Origin: Marinilabiliaceae bacterium ANBcel2
GTDB taxonomy: Bacteria; Bacteroidota; Bacteroidia; Bacteroidales; Marinilabiliaceae
Direction of reading: 5' to 3'
Length of the DNA: 64,000 nucleotides
Assembly (NCBI GenBank): GCA_029688995.1
Contig: JARULA010000009.1
Coordinates: 1-64,000 of the forward strand
The position numbers and the translations under genes are program-made. Shown here in pieces: positions 52,660-62,069 of this stretch. The first letter of the stretch is position 1, and the number at the start of each line of letters is the position of its first letter. The notes beneath the pieces were generated by a model, which was not told where the DNA came from, ran no database searches, and worked only from the letters and a program-made list of their open reading frames with translations.

Positions 52660-54990
52660 ATGAAAACAGTAAACTATATTTTTAGAAAACTACAAAAAGA
52701 TAAAGTTCCAAATTATCTTGGAATTGCTGGTTTGGCAACCGGATTAATTTGTGTGCTTTACATCTTTTTATGGGTAAACAATGAAGTTAATTATGATCGG
52801 TTCCATAAAAATATTGATGATATCTTTGTTGTTCATGCAATTTTGGAAAGTGGAGATGAACCAATTACATTTGATGGAGCCCCTCCTGCAGTGGCAGAAG
52901 CTATTGAGAGTGAATATCCGCAGGTTACAAAAACTGCCAGAATGGTTCCCGCATTTGCTCAATGGATGCTCTCTTACAAAGATGAAAAGCAGATGCGTTA
53001 TACAGGATTTGCCGATTACTCTATATTTGATATCTTCTCTTTTGATTTTATTTATGGTAGCGCAGGAGAACCTTCGGTGCCAAACCAAATAGTGCTTACC
53101 CGTGCAACTGCTTTAAGTTTATTTGGCGATAAAAATCCGGTTGGAGAAATCGTTAATTTTAACAACATGGAAAACCTGGTAGTCTCGGGAGTTATAGAGG
53201 AGATACCGCCAAACTCTTCCATTCAGTTTCAGGCATTAATTCCACTTGAAATATTGACTACAGTATTCAATAACGATAATTTCCTTAACACATGGTATAA
53301 TAACGCCTTTATGACCTATGGTTTGTTGAACCATTCAAACAGCTTTTCTGTAGTTGATGAGGCGGTAAAAAGTCGAATACAGCGGGAGTATCCCGACTCT
53401 AAGAATTTTCTTAGAGCATATAAATTTAAAGATACCTGGTTATACGAAAAAGAGAATATCAGGTATGTAAGAATATTTTCCCTTATAGGGTTTTTAATAT
53501 TAATAACAGCCATTCTCAATTTTATCAACTTAAATACTGCAAGATCGGCCCGTCAGGTAAAAGAGAATGGTATTAGAAAAAGTCTTGGTGCGGGTAAAGT
53601 TAATCTAATAAAAATAGTCTATTCTGAGATTTCTGTTATCTGTTTAATAGCCTTTACTATTGCGTTAGTAATTACTGTAATTGGGTTGCCATCTTTTAAT
53701 CAGCTTATTAATAAAGATATATCTTTATTATCACTGCTTAATTGGGAACCACTGTTAATACTTGTGCTTATACTAATTACCACCATAGGTTTATCCGGTC
53801 TTTATCCTGCGGTTGTTCTACCCGGATACTCTCCGGTACAATCTTTACGAAGCTCTTATCAAAGCATTAAAAAGAGAGGTTTTGTTCGAAATTCATTAAT
53901 AATAACAATTTTTGCAATGTCAATAACTTTGCTAGCTTCTACCTTTGTTATTAATAAACAGATAAATCATTTACAAAACCTTGATCTTGGCTTTACTAAG
54001 GATAATATTGTATATTTGCCTTTAAACGGACAGCTTCAATCACAACCTGCAACGCTTCAAAATGAGTTAACCGGTAATCCAAACATCATTTCTACCACAG
54101 TTTTATCACATTTGCCAAATGCTATTGGGGATAATGGCGAAGGTTGGGACTGGGAGAATAGAGATGCTCAATATCGACCTTTGGTTTATAACTGGCATGC
54201 AAGTCATGAACTTTTAGAGACTTTAGATATAGAACTTAAAGAAGGTAATTTTTTTAGGGAAAATCAGCAAAATGCGGTTGTTATAAACCGGACTTTTGCA
54301 CGAATGATTGGATGGGAAACTTTTCAGGGAAGATCCCTAACAAATTGGGATAATAGATATGAAATTGCCGGAGTGGTTGAAGATTTCCACTTTAATAATA
54401 TAGGTACTGCCACAGAACCAATCGCCATATTCGCATCCGCCCAGGAGTGGAGCGCTAATTTTCTTGCAGTTAAAATCTCTTCACAAAACTTAAGCGAAAC
54501 ACTTAGTTACATAAGAGATGCAGCATTAAATATTGAGCCTTCTTTTCCTATACAACCCACTTTTTTGGATGATGAATATAAAGTGATGCTTGAGGCTGAA
54601 GACAATCTTAAAAAACTTATTTCAATATTTACTCTTTTTGCAATAGTTGTTTTAACCCTGGGCTTAACAGGCTTGATAATGTTTATGGCCGAACAAAAAA
54701 CCAAGGAGATAGGAATTAGAAAATCACTTGGTGAAGAGACAGTATCTATTATTATGCGTCTTTTAAAACCATTTATTATGGCCGGATTAATCTCTGCGGT
54801 TATTGCTATACCACTTTCGTGGTACGCCATGAACAGGTGGCTTGAGAATTATGCACAAAGAATTACCCCCGGAATAGATGTTTTTTTAATTGCATCGGCA
54901 GCAACTATTTTACTGGCAGTAATAACTGTAAGCATACAAATTTGGAATGCCGCAAGAAAAAATCCTATTAATGCATTGCGTAACGAATAG
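52660..54990 (+). CDS. FtsX/MacB-like ABC transporter permease
   Basis: This 776-residue permease has two FtsX-type halves. Each half has one helix (about 17-37; 415-435), a MacB-like periplasmic domain (about 45-270; 440-650) and three more helices (about 275-400; 660-770). The conserved RQVKENGIRKSLGAGKVNLI and KTKEIGIRKSLGEETVSII coupling helices follow the periplasmic domains, as in the family. Such transporters move peptides or lipoproteins out of the inner membrane. The frame is intact. Operons of this kind usually carry several permease genes in a row; here there is only one, and the next gene is unrelated. The 141 bp before it holds repeat-like sequence and no gene. Confidence 0.9.
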   Translation: MKTVNYIFRKLQKDKVPNYLGIAGLATGLICVLYIFLWVNNEVNYDRFHKNIDDIFVVHAILESGDEPITFDGAPPAVAEAIESEYPQVTKTARMVPAFAQWMLSYKDEKQMRYTGFADYSIFDIFSFDFIYGSAGEPSVPNQIVLTRATALSLFGDKNPVGEIVNFNNMENLVVSGVIEEIPPNSSIQFQALIPLEILTTVFNNDNFLNTWYNNAFMTYGLLNHSNSFSVVDEAVKSRIQREYPDSKNFLRAYKFKDTWLYEKENIRYVRIFSLIGFLILITAILNFINLNTARSARQVKENGIRKSLGAGKVNLIKIVYSEISVICLIAFTIALVITVIGLPSFNQLINKDISLLSLLNWEPLLILVLILITTIGLSGLYPAVVLPGYSPVQSLRSSYQSIKKRGFVRNSLIITIFAMSITLLASTFVINKQINHLQNLDLGFTKDNIVYLPLNGQLQSQPATLQNELTGNPNIISTTVLSHLPNAIGDNGEGWDWENRDAQYRPLVYNWHASHELLETLDIELKEGNFFRENQQNAVVINRTFARMIGWETFQGRSLTNWDNRYEIAGVVEDFHFNNIGTATEPIAIFASAQEWSANFLAVKISSQNLSETLSYIRDAALNIEPSFPIQPTFLDDEYKVMLEAEDNLKKLISIFTLFAIVVLTLGLTGLIMFMAEQKTKEIGIRKSLGEETVSIIMRLLKPFIMAGLISAVIAIPLSWYAMNRWLENYAQRITPGIDVFLIASAATILLAVITVSIQIWNAARKNPINALRNE

Positions 54991-55013
54991 CGTGTATTAT
55001 ATTATAAAATTGG

Positions 55014-55021
55014 TAAATTTG
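55014..55021 (+). promoter_or_regulatory. Candidate -7 element for the TIM-barrel lipoprotein gene
   Basis: TAAATTTG matches TAnnTTTG, with GTG 19 nt upstream in place of TTG. It lies 133 nt before the ATG, which would leave a long leader. Confidence 0.35.
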
Positions 55022-55154
55022 GTAGTATTCCTGAACTATAATAGTTAGGTCAAGAAAAATAAGAAGACGTAGATTTTCATTAAAGGAAATTGAGCATAAA
55101 GTAATAGATGTGAGATAGGAAAAGTATACAAAATAATTTAAAATATTAATTATT

Positions 55155-56255
55155 ATGATTAGGTGTTTTTTTAAACTTACAACATTATTTACTTCTATAG
55201 TTTTGATGTTTAGTTTTGGTGCATGCAACTCTTCTGCTGATAATAGAGAAAAGGATTTTGTTAAAGGTGTTTATGGTGATCCCGGCACTTTATTGGAAGC
55301 TGGTTATAATTTTAACGAATTAGGGCTTAATGCCATATTCGTTAGAAGTTACTCTCTCAATGACGAGCTGTATCATACAGCACGTGAACAGGGCTGTAAA
55401 ATTTTTGTAGAGTTTCCTGTATTGTTAGGAGGCAATTTTCTTGAAGATAATCCCCAGTGCGCACCTATAGAACCTTCTGGCGAAATGTCTCCACCTGCAG
55501 ATTGGTTTATGGGGGTATGTCCTACATGTCCTGATTTTAAAGAAGATAGACGAGAATATCTTAAAAGTATATTAGATCAGTTTAATGTTGATGGTGTTTT
55601 TCTTGATTATCTGCATTGGCATGCTCAATTTGAAACACCTGATCCAATTTTGCCCGAAACTTGTTTCTGTGAGCGTTGTACCAATCTATTTTTTACTAAA
55701 AATAATATAGATAGTCCTGAACAAGATATTCCCGAAACCTCCAATTTTATTTTAACATATTATGAAAATGAATGGAGAGAGTGGCGCAGTACCATATTAA
55801 CAAACTGGATAATTGATTTAAAAGAGATATTAAAAAGTAACCAGCCCAAGTCGTTACTAGGTCTCTTTTATTGCTCCTGGTATCCAGATGAATATGATTC
55901 TGCACTTTACCGTATAATGGGTATTGATATAGATGATTTTGTAAAAGAGGCAGATGTTTTAGCTCCAATGTTATTTCATCATATGAAAGATCGTCCTGTA
56001 AACTGGATAGGAGAGTATTTAAACTGGCTTGATTCGGTAAGCACTTCAATACGTCCTGGAAGCACACCTGAAATTTGGCCTATTGTACAAGCACATAATA
56101 ATCCGGGAGAAGTTAGTCCGGAAGAATTTCGAGAAGCTATGACACAAGGTTCTTCAGCGCCTTCAAGCGGAATAATGATGTTTTCTGATAGAGCCTTGCT
56201 GGATGATCCGCGCAAAATTGAAGTTATGAAAGAGCTATACCTCACTGAGCCTTAA
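55155..56255 (+). CDS. Putative TIM-barrel glycoside-hydrolase-like lipoprotein
   Basis: This 366-residue lipoprotein has a lipobox (FGAC, Cys24). The sequence suggests an (alpha/beta)8 barrel: a first strand FVKGVYGDPG, LNAIFVRSY, then CKIFVEFPVLLGG. The clearest motif is VDGVFLDYLHWHAQFETPDP followed by CFCERC, as in the hypothetical glycosyl-hydrolase groups related to GHL/DUF4015 proteins, where the Asp of FLDY is a candidate catalytic residue. Further Cys pairs (CPTCPDF, CFCERC) could bind metal or form disulfides. Later strands include LLGLFYCSWYP and VLAPMLFHHM. It is a single gene convergent with nrdG. No polysaccharide locus surrounds it, and the substrate is unknown. Confidence 0.7.
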   Translation: MIRCFFKLTTLFTSIVLMFSFGACNSSADNREKDFVKGVYGDPGTLLEAGYNFNELGLNAIFVRSYSLNDELYHTAREQGCKIFVEFPVLLGGNFLEDNPQCAPIEPSGEMSPPADWFMGVCPTCPDFKEDRREYLKSILDQFNVDGVFLDYLHWHAQFETPDPILPETCFCERCTNLFFTKNNIDSPEQDIPETSNFILTYYENEWREWRSTILTNWIIDLKEILKSNQPKSLLGLFYCSWYPDEYDSALYRIMGIDIDDFVKEADVLAPMLFHHMKDRPVNWIGEYLNWLDSVSTSIRPGSTPEIWPIVQAHNNPGEVSPEEFREAMTQGSSAPSSGIMMFSDRALLDDPRKIEVMKELYLTEP

Positions 56256-56291
56256 TTGAACTTGAGATATCTATTTCATTAATAAGATGCC

Positions 56292-56906
56292 CTATAATAG
56301 TCCCAAATTTTTGTCCCTATATTCGTTTATCTGATATTTACAATATGAGAATTTTTTGTGCAATTTATTTATCATTTCTTTTGTATGAAATTGTGGAACC
56401 ACAGTTGTTCTAAGCTGATAATCAATGCCTGATGTTTTAACTATTTCGATAGATTCTTCGATCTTATGGAGCAGTTGGTGATCTTTTATGCCACAAATGT
56501 TTTGATATGTTTCTATTTCTAAGATAGTTTTAATATCTATAGCTACATAATCAAGCAAATGCGCTTTTAATAACTCTTTTAAAACCTTTGGGGAAGAGCC
56601 ATTGGTATCTAATTTTACCTCAAAGCCTAACTCTTTAACATTCACTATAAAATCTTTTAAACCTTTTTGTACTGTAGGTTCGCCACCAGAAATAACAACT
56701 CCGTTTAACCAGCTTTTTCTTGTTGAAAGAAAATCAAAGACCTCTTTTTCAGGTATATCTGTTAATTGTTCTATAAGTTTAGGATATACCAATTCGGGAT
56801 TATGGCAGTATCCGCAACGAAAATTACAACCTTTGGTAAAAATTACTGCTGCTGTTTTACCTTCCCAATCAATAAAACTTTGCTTTGTAAAGCCCCCAAT
56901 CCTCAT
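56292..56906 (-). CDS. nrdG: Anaerobic ribonucleotide reductase activating protein (radical SAM)
   Basis: This 204-residue radical SAM enzyme generates the glycyl radical of NrdD using S-adenosylmethionine and a [4Fe-4S] cluster. The CxxxCxxC cluster motif is CNFRCGYC (Cys27, 31, 34). SAM-binding elements follow (GVVISGGEPTVQKGL, with the GGE triad, and VKLDTNGSSP). The opening MRIGGFTKQSFIDWEGKTAAVIF is typical of the longer NrdG subtype found with Bacteroidota and clostridial NrdD. The gene starts 4 nt after nrdD's stop, so the two form an operon under the B12 riboswitch upstream of nrdD. All core motifs are intact. Confidence 0.95.
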   Translation of the reverse strand: MRIGGFTKQSFIDWEGKTAAVIFTKGCNFRCGYCHNPELVYPKLIEQLTDIPEKEVFDFLSTRKSWLNGVVISGGEPTVQKGLKDFIVNVKELGFEVKLDTNGSSPKVLKELLKAHLLDYVAIDIKTILEIETYQNICGIKDHQLLHKIEESIEIVKTSGIDYQLRTTVVPQFHTKEMINKLHKKFSYCKYQINEYRDKNLGLL

Positions 56907-56910
56907 TTTT

Positions 56911-59070
56911 TTAGCTTTCTATACCTATTTTTTGATGCTCTTTATAATTAAGAGATTCAGTTTTATCAATGTCAAACAGTTTCCTGTCCTTAAACTCCTG
57001 TTGCTTACCGTTGTTCCATTGTTTAACAGGACGCATATAACCTACTATTCGACTATATACTTCGCAATCTAATTCACACTTGGGACATTTAAAATATTCC
57101 CCTGCAATATATCCATGTGAGGGACAGATACTGAATGTTGGTGATATAGTTATATAAGGTAAGTGAAACTGGCTTGTTATCTTTTTAATTAGATTTTTAG
57201 CTGCTATACCGGGCATATTTTTTTCTCCGGTAAACAGATGCAGTACAGTTCCTCCTGTGTATTTTGTTTGTATATCATCTTGCAAGGTCAATACTTCAAA
57301 AATATCATCCGAATAGTTTACAGGTAAATGAGTTGAATTGGTATAATATGGATCTGCTCCAGCTTTGTATGCTTCCTGATTTGCTGTTATAATATCCGGA
57401 TGCTGACTGGTATCAATTTTTGCAAAACGGTACGCTGTACTTTCTGCCGGTGTAGCCTCCAAATTGTATATATTACCTGTTTCTACCTGAAAATCTTCTA
57501 ACACACTACGCATGAAGTCCATTATTTTCATTGCAAAAGAGTTACTCTCTTCATGGGCAATATTTTTACCCAGAAAATTTAAGCAACACTCATTCATGCC
57601 GTTTATCCCTATTGTTGAAAAATGATTTTTCCAATAACAATTGTAATTTTGGTAAACATGACGTAAGTAAAACCTTGAATATGGATAGAGCCCCTTTTCT
57701 GTGTAGTTTTCAATGGTTTTACGTTTTATTTCTAAACTGTCCTTTGCAAGTACCATCAGGTTTTTAAGTCGTTGGTACAAATTTTCTTCCGATGTGGCTT
57801 CATAACCCAGTTTAGCAAGATTAATAGTTACAACACCTATCGAACCGGTAAGAGGATTTGAGGCAAATAATCCGCCACCTCGTTTATTAAGCTCCCTTTT
57901 ATCTAAACGTAAACGGCAACACATACTGCGAACATCATCGGGCTTCATGTCAGAGTTGACAAAATTTGAAAAATATGGAATGCCATATTTTGCAGTCATT
58001 TCCCAAATGCTATCATAATCAGGATTTTCCCAATCAAATTCTGGTGTAATATTGTAAGTTGGTATTGGAAATGAGAACAGACTACCATTGGCATCTCCCA
58101 TTAGCATTACTTCGGCAAACGCTTTATTTATCATGGTTACTTCGGGTTGATAATTTTCATAAACCTCGTCTAACACTTCGCCTCCCCAAACAACCGCCTC
58201 TTTTTTCATAAACTCAGGAACAACCAAATCCATAGAAATATTTGTGAAAGGAGTTTGAAACCCCACTCTGGTAGGTATATTTATATTAAAAAGAAACTCC
58301 TGCATACACTGTTTTACCTGCTTGTAAGTTAGATTATCTTTTCTTATAAATGGTGCAAGCAGGGTATCAAAGTTAGAAAAAGCTTGTGCTCCTGCTGCTT
58401 CGCCTTGCATGGTGTAGAAAAAATTTACTGTTTGTCCGAGTACTGTTCTAAGATGTCTTGCCGGTTTACTCTCTGTTTTACCCATTACACCCTTAAAACC
58501 TGAAAGCAACAAATCTTTTAAATCCCAGCCTACGCAGTAAACACTTAAGAATCCTAAATCATGAATATGGTAATATCCTTTTTTATGGGCTTCTGATATA
58601 TTGTCGGGGTATAGCTTTTTGAGCCAGTACTGCGATGTTATCAAGGTAAAAATATGTTGGTTTAATCCCTGAAGCGAATAAGCTGAGTTTGCACTCTCTT
58701 TTATTCGCCAGTCATGCATTTCAAGATAATCGTCCATTGCATCAATATTACCAAAAAGCTCTTTGGCACTTCTCGATTGCTCCCTCTGCTTTCGATAAAG
58801 TAAAAAGGACTTAACCAACTCAAAACTTTCCTGTTCAAACAAAACTTTTTCAACTAAATCTTGAATTTGCTCTACACCAGGAGCATCGGTTTGTTTTTGT
58901 GCAATTAATAGTTTTAGCACATCTATGCTTAACTCTTTTGCCCTTGCTCTGTTTGGTTCTCCAACAGCACGCATGGCTTTGAAAATAGCATGCTCAATTT
59001 TTTCAATTTGAAAATCAGCAACAACACCATTACGCTTTACAATTTTTTTTAAATGAAGTTGACCATTCAT
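56911..59070 (-). CDS. nrdD: Anaerobic ribonucleoside-triphosphate reductase (class III)
   Basis: This 719-residue glycyl-radical enzyme makes deoxyribonucleotides without oxygen. An N-terminal ATP-cone allosteric domain covers about 5-95 (IVKRNGVVADFQIEKIEHAIFKAM). The catalytic ten-stranded barrel includes NECCLNFLGKN. A zinc region follows (ICPSHGYIAGEYFKCPKCELDC), in which one position of the usual four-Cys set is occupied differently (CPSHGY). The radical site RIVGY puts the glycyl residue near 677. The 42-residue tail is longer than in many homologues. A cobalamin riboswitch lies 105 nt upstream, so B12 should repress it, presumably because a B12-dependent class II enzyme exists elsewhere. 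nrdG follows at 4 nt. Confidence 0.96.
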   Translation of the reverse strand: MNGQLHLKKIVKRNGVVADFQIEKIEHAIFKAMRAVGEPNRARAKELSIDVLKLLIAQKQTDAPGVEQIQDLVEKVLFEQESFELVKSFLLYRKQREQSRSAKELFGNIDAMDDYLEMHDWRIKESANSAYSLQGLNQHIFTLITSQYWLKKLYPDNISEAHKKGYYHIHDLGFLSVYCVGWDLKDLLLSGFKGVMGKTESKPARHLRTVLGQTVNFFYTMQGEAAGAQAFSNFDTLLAPFIRKDNLTYKQVKQCMQEFLFNINIPTRVGFQTPFTNISMDLVVPEFMKKEAVVWGGEVLDEVYENYQPEVTMINKAFAEVMLMGDANGSLFSFPIPTYNITPEFDWENPDYDSIWEMTAKYGIPYFSNFVNSDMKPDDVRSMCCRLRLDKRELNKRGGGLFASNPLTGSIGVVTINLAKLGYEATSEENLYQRLKNLMVLAKDSLEIKRKTIENYTEKGLYPYSRFYLRHVYQNYNCYWKNHFSTIGINGMNECCLNFLGKNIAHEESNSFAMKIMDFMRSVLEDFQVETGNIYNLEATPAESTAYRFAKIDTSQHPDIITANQEAYKAGADPYYTNSTHLPVNYSDDIFEVLTLQDDIQTKYTGGTVLHLFTGEKNMPGIAAKNLIKKITSQFHLPYITISPTFSICPSHGYIAGEYFKCPKCELDCEVYSRIVGYMRPVKQWNNGKQQEFKDRKLFDIDKTESLNYKEHQKIGIES

Positions 59071-59175
59071 AACACGATGAAATTTAAAGTTAATAAATGG
59101 TAACTAGCGGGAATGTAAAAGAATAATTACAGAAGTAATTTATCTTTCGCCTTTCACCCGAAAGCTACGATACAT

Positions 59176-59336
59176 GTATTCGGCAGGTCTTCTGACTTGT
59201 TCTGGTTTTATCGCCTTCCCATTCTGTTAAAATAGAATAGTGGCAGTAGTGATAAAACTCCCTTTTGGAACTTACAGCTACGGGGATAGTCCCTGATTTT
59301 CACAGGATTCCCTTTTAATCAATAAGAACCGAATAC
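59176..59336 (-). ncRNA. Cobalamin riboswitch upstream of nrdDG
   Basis: On the minus strand the aptamer elements appear in order: AAAAGGGAAT, GTGAAAATC, CCCCGTAGCTGTAAG, GCCACT, ATGGGAAGG and AGTCAGAAGACCTGCC. P1 is a perfect 8-bp stem (59329-59336 with 59176-59183). A -7-like element with one mismatch (TTACTTTG) ends 5 nt before P1. The leader continues 105 nt to the nrdD ATG and contains a small hairpin (AATTAC/GTAATT), but no obvious terminator, so control may be at translation. Confidence 0.93.
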
Positions 59337-59415
59337 AATTACAAAGTAAATCAGAAAAAATTAAGAATGCTTACAAAACTCGAATTGTTTATGAACAATT
59401 TTTTATAAATTTATA

Positions 59416-59619
59416 AAAGGTGGACGAGGCATGAGAATTGTTTCAACTCCGGACGATATGTAGTTGATGTTTTCCCAGGCTACTTCTGAAGCTCTCAATG
59501 CTTTTGGAAATTCATAGGTTTATATCGAGAAATACATTGAAAATCCTAAGCATGTTGAAGTTCAGATTGTTGCCGATAATTATGGCAATGTCATTCATTT
59601 AAACAGTAAAGTCATGTAG
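59416..59619 (+). pseudogene. Biotin carboxylase (AccC-like) fragment with in-frame stops
   Basis: One frame reads KGGRGMRIVSTPDDM, a stop, LMFSQATSEALNAFGNS, a stop, then [20 protein letters not shown] and [13 protein letters not shown]. This is the ATP-grasp region of biotin carboxylase (acetyl- or propionyl-CoA or pyruvate carboxylase subunit). Only about 68 codons remain, with two TAG codons inside at places where the family has Glu, and a third stop at the end. No other part of the gene is nearby, so this is a transposed or deletion-derived scrap. Confidence 0.75.
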
Positions 59620-59725
59620 GCACTAATTTGCATTTTAGAATAGGATGGGATTTTTAATATGGTATAATATTTGTCTTGATAATCAGTGTAATGTGTTGTA
59701 ATTTGCACTTAAAATGGAGGTTGTT

Positions 59726-60145
59726 ATGCGTTACCTGATAATTTTTAGTTTCGTGATTGGATTTCTTTTGGCGTCATGCGGTGTACAAAAGAATATTGAT
59801 GCTCCCGACCAGACTGTTAAGCTTGAGAATGAGGTTGCTGCCGACGACACCATTGATTATGAACTCATCATTCTAGACAGCCGATTTGAAACTTTTTTGG
59901 CCACGCAACCTTCTGCTGCATATCATACTCAATCTTATTACGAGAGCTGGAACAAGCGTTATGTTACTGAGTGGAACACACGGCATTCCAATCCTCTGCG
60001 TTATGGGGATTTTTATCAGACCAAGATTGAATATCGTCCCGATAGCAATGATTATGGTCTGGAATTAAATTACCGGCTATACTATTATTTCCAGTTTATT
60101 GAACAGGAGTATGGCATCAGATTGATAAGAAGAAGGGGTAATTAG
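59726..60145 (+). CDS. DUF6146 family lipoprotein
   Basis: This lipoprotein of about 139 residues has a signal and lipobox (LLASC, about Cys18) from the ATG at 59726; an ATG four codons upstream is also possible. The mature part matches DUF6146: DTIDYELIILDSRFETFLATQPSAAYHTQSYYESWNKRYVTEWN, then RYGDFYQTKIEYRPDSNDYGLELNYRLYYYFQFIEQEYGI (both shown here only in outline, at about residues 40-84 and 91-130). This small family is common in Bacteroidota and has no known function. The gene lies among relics (a biotin carboxylase scrap before it, a barrel scrap directly after it on the other strand, overlapping by a few bases), yet it is itself intact. Confidence 0.82.
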   Translation: MRYLIIFSFVIGFLLASCGVQKNIDAPDQTVKLENEVAADDTIDYELIILDSRFETFLATQPSAAYHTQSYYESWNKRYVTEWNTRHSNPLRYGDFYQTKIEYRPDSNDYGLELNYRLYYYFQFIEQEYGIRLIRRRGN

Positions 60146-60428
60146 TTTAAGTGTTTACCCATTAAAAGGGAGCTCCAGATATTAGCATCGATAATGTACT
60201 GATTGATAGGTCTTACAGGATTAGCACCTCCTGTAAGGCGCATCTTGAGGTATGATTTTTCGGGGAAGTAAGCAGCCCATTGTAGAGCCCCAAAGAGCAC
60301 CAAAATTTAAGGTTTATAATACTGCCCATATTAAATACTGTAGTGTTAGCGCTTTCAGACTCTGACTCATAAGAATCTTCTAACTTAACCTTACCGGTAA
60401 TATAATTGAAACCAAGATGGGGCTGTAT
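60142..60428 (-). pseudogene. Degraded outer-membrane barrel-like fragment
   Basis: On the minus strand a frame reads QPHLGFNYITGKVKLEDSYE and continues to NMGSIINLKF. After a frame change near 60306-60312 another frame reads LFGALQWAAYFPEKSYLKM to NIWSSLLMGKHLN and stops at 60142. The amphipathic strands in both pieces resemble the C-terminal part of a beta-barrel. No start is present, and the family is not recognised. Confidence 0.35.
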
Positions 60429-60461
60429 TTATATAAAAAAATGGGAGATATTTTTTTTGAA

Positions 60462-62069
60462 TCAATTATTTATGATTTTATAATTCTGTCCCGAACCAGC
60501 TCCATTATGCTTTAATACGTAAACTCCTTTGTTCCATCCAGACATATCTATTATGGTTTCAGTTGAAATAATAGAGCTTTTTTTAATTAGGTGTCCATGA
60601 ATATTGTATATGTATATATCTGAGCCAACACCTTCGTTAGAACTTATAATACGAGCTGTTGAGTTTTTAGGATTTGATGATACCTCAAGTAATTGTTCTG
60701 TTTCAAACCTTTGTGTGCTGGTAGCGGCATCCTGATATATTCGCACATACTCTATTTCCATAGCACTTTCAGTAAAAGAGTCTTCAATTCTGGGCTGTAT
60801 AGCTACGTTTAAAAGTAAGTACTGATCATTATCAAACGGCCAGGTATCAGCATCTCTAACACCTGGTTGATAGGTGTAATGCACAACATCATCCACGCTA
60901 AAAACCATCCTGTCGGGATACCAGTCCAATGCATACACATGAAACTGGGTAGATACAGTTGGAATTTCCTGTCCACCATGATTAACTGTTCCTCCGTAGC
61001 TAGAAGGAGTATGCATGGCGCTTTGAACGAAGTTCTGGTTATGCCCCCAATGCTCCATAATATCAATTTCTCCGCAGTAGGGCCATGGGGTATCTCCGTA
61101 TTGATCATACCAGTAACCACCCTTCTCGCTGATATTTTTCCCAAGCATCCAAATGGCCGGCCATGTACCAACACCAGTTGGTAGTTTCGCTTTTACCTCT
61201 ACTCGTCCGTAGGTAAACGCAAATTTTGAGTTTAATCTGGCTGAAGTAAAGTCTTTAGTTACACCCTGATCAGTGAAGGTTTCTTTTTTCGCAACCAGAT
61301 GCATCACTCCATTTTCTACATAACTATTCTCAATTCTGTCGGTATAGTGTTGTATTTCATCGTTGAACCAACTGTCCCCGTCTGGCAACAAAGTTTGATG
61401 ATGCCATTTTGAATCATCTAAAGAGCCATCAACATCAAATTCGTCGGACCAAACCAATACATCATATATTGGATCATTGGGTTCATCTAAAACCTCTGAT
61501 TCGAAATAGAAATCATCAATATATCCAATGACCTTGTCGTTATTGTCTTCTCCATTTAATTGGATTACCACCCTGTTAAAATCAGACCTTTGGTTTGGAG
61601 ATGGAGAGTTGGGGTTGAGGTTGATGTATGTGTCGTTAATAAAATCAAATGTCACTTCTTGCCATTCATCAAGCACTATTGGTTTTATTATTTCACTTTG
61701 AGTGGACCATGGCTCTGCTAAATTGCCGTTTTGAAGTTTAAGAGAGATTTGATTGGGTTGATTACCTGTTATGCCATCTGATGGAACATAAATCTTTAAA
61801 CTAAAAATGGCTCCATCTGTAATGTTAATTGCCGATGTGGTATTGAATCCAATATTTGCATACTGCCCTCCGGTATCCTCATATCGTAATACTTTAGCTG
61901 AATTATTGTCCTCATCAATAAAGGGATTTGAATACGATGTATCCATTAGACAGTCATCGGCATACCAGGTATCTATAGTGCTGTCACCCTCGAAATCATC
62001 TTTTAGGGTTTGTCCAAAAGCAGAAACATATGATAAAATCAATAGAAGTGTAAAAAAAAGTCGAATCAT
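60462..62069 (-). CDS. GH16 beta-glucanase/laminarinase with T9SS sorting domain
   Basis: This 535-residue secreted enzyme has a signal peptide (1-~19) and an N-terminal carbohydrate-binding-like beta-sandwich (about 22-192; DDFEGDSTIDTWYADD, YIDDFYFES). The GH16 catalytic domain (about 200-445) contains GEIDIMEHWG: Glu334 nucleophile, Asp336, Glu339 acid/base. A WPAIWMLG strand and WYPDRMVFSVDD follow the family pattern. The C-terminus (about 455-535) is a T9SS type A sorting domain (IYNIHGHLIKKSS, GVYVLKHNG). It cleaves internal beta-1,3 or beta-1,3/1,4 glucan bonds; the EIDIME form with the extra Met favours the laminarinase group. It stands alone, without SusCD or other CAZyme genes. Confidence 0.93.
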   Translation of the reverse strand: MIRLFFTLLLILSYVSAFGQTLKDDFEGDSTIDTWYADDCLMDTSYSNPFIDEDNNSAKVLRYEDTGGQYANIGFNTTSAINITDGAIFSLKIYVPSDGITGNQPNQISLKLQNGNLAEPWSTQSEIIKPIVLDEWQEVTFDFINDTYINLNPNSPSPNQRSDFNRVVIQLNGEDNNDKVIGYIDDFYFESEVLDEPNDPIYDVLVWSDEFDVDGSLDDSKWHHQTLLPDGDSWFNDEIQHYTDRIENSYVENGVMHLVAKKETFTDQGVTKDFTSARLNSKFAFTYGRVEVKAKLPTGVGTWPAIWMLGKNISEKGGYWYDQYGDTPWPYCGEIDIMEHWGHNQNFVQSAMHTPSSYGGTVNHGGQEIPTVSTQFHVYALDWYPDRMVFSVDDVVHYTYQPGVRDADTWPFDNDQYLLLNVAIQPRIEDSFTESAMEIEYVRIYQDAATSTQRFETEQLLEVSSNPKNSTARIISSNEGVGSDIYIYNIHGHLIKKSSIISTETIIDMSGWNKGVYVLKHNGAGSGQNYKIINN

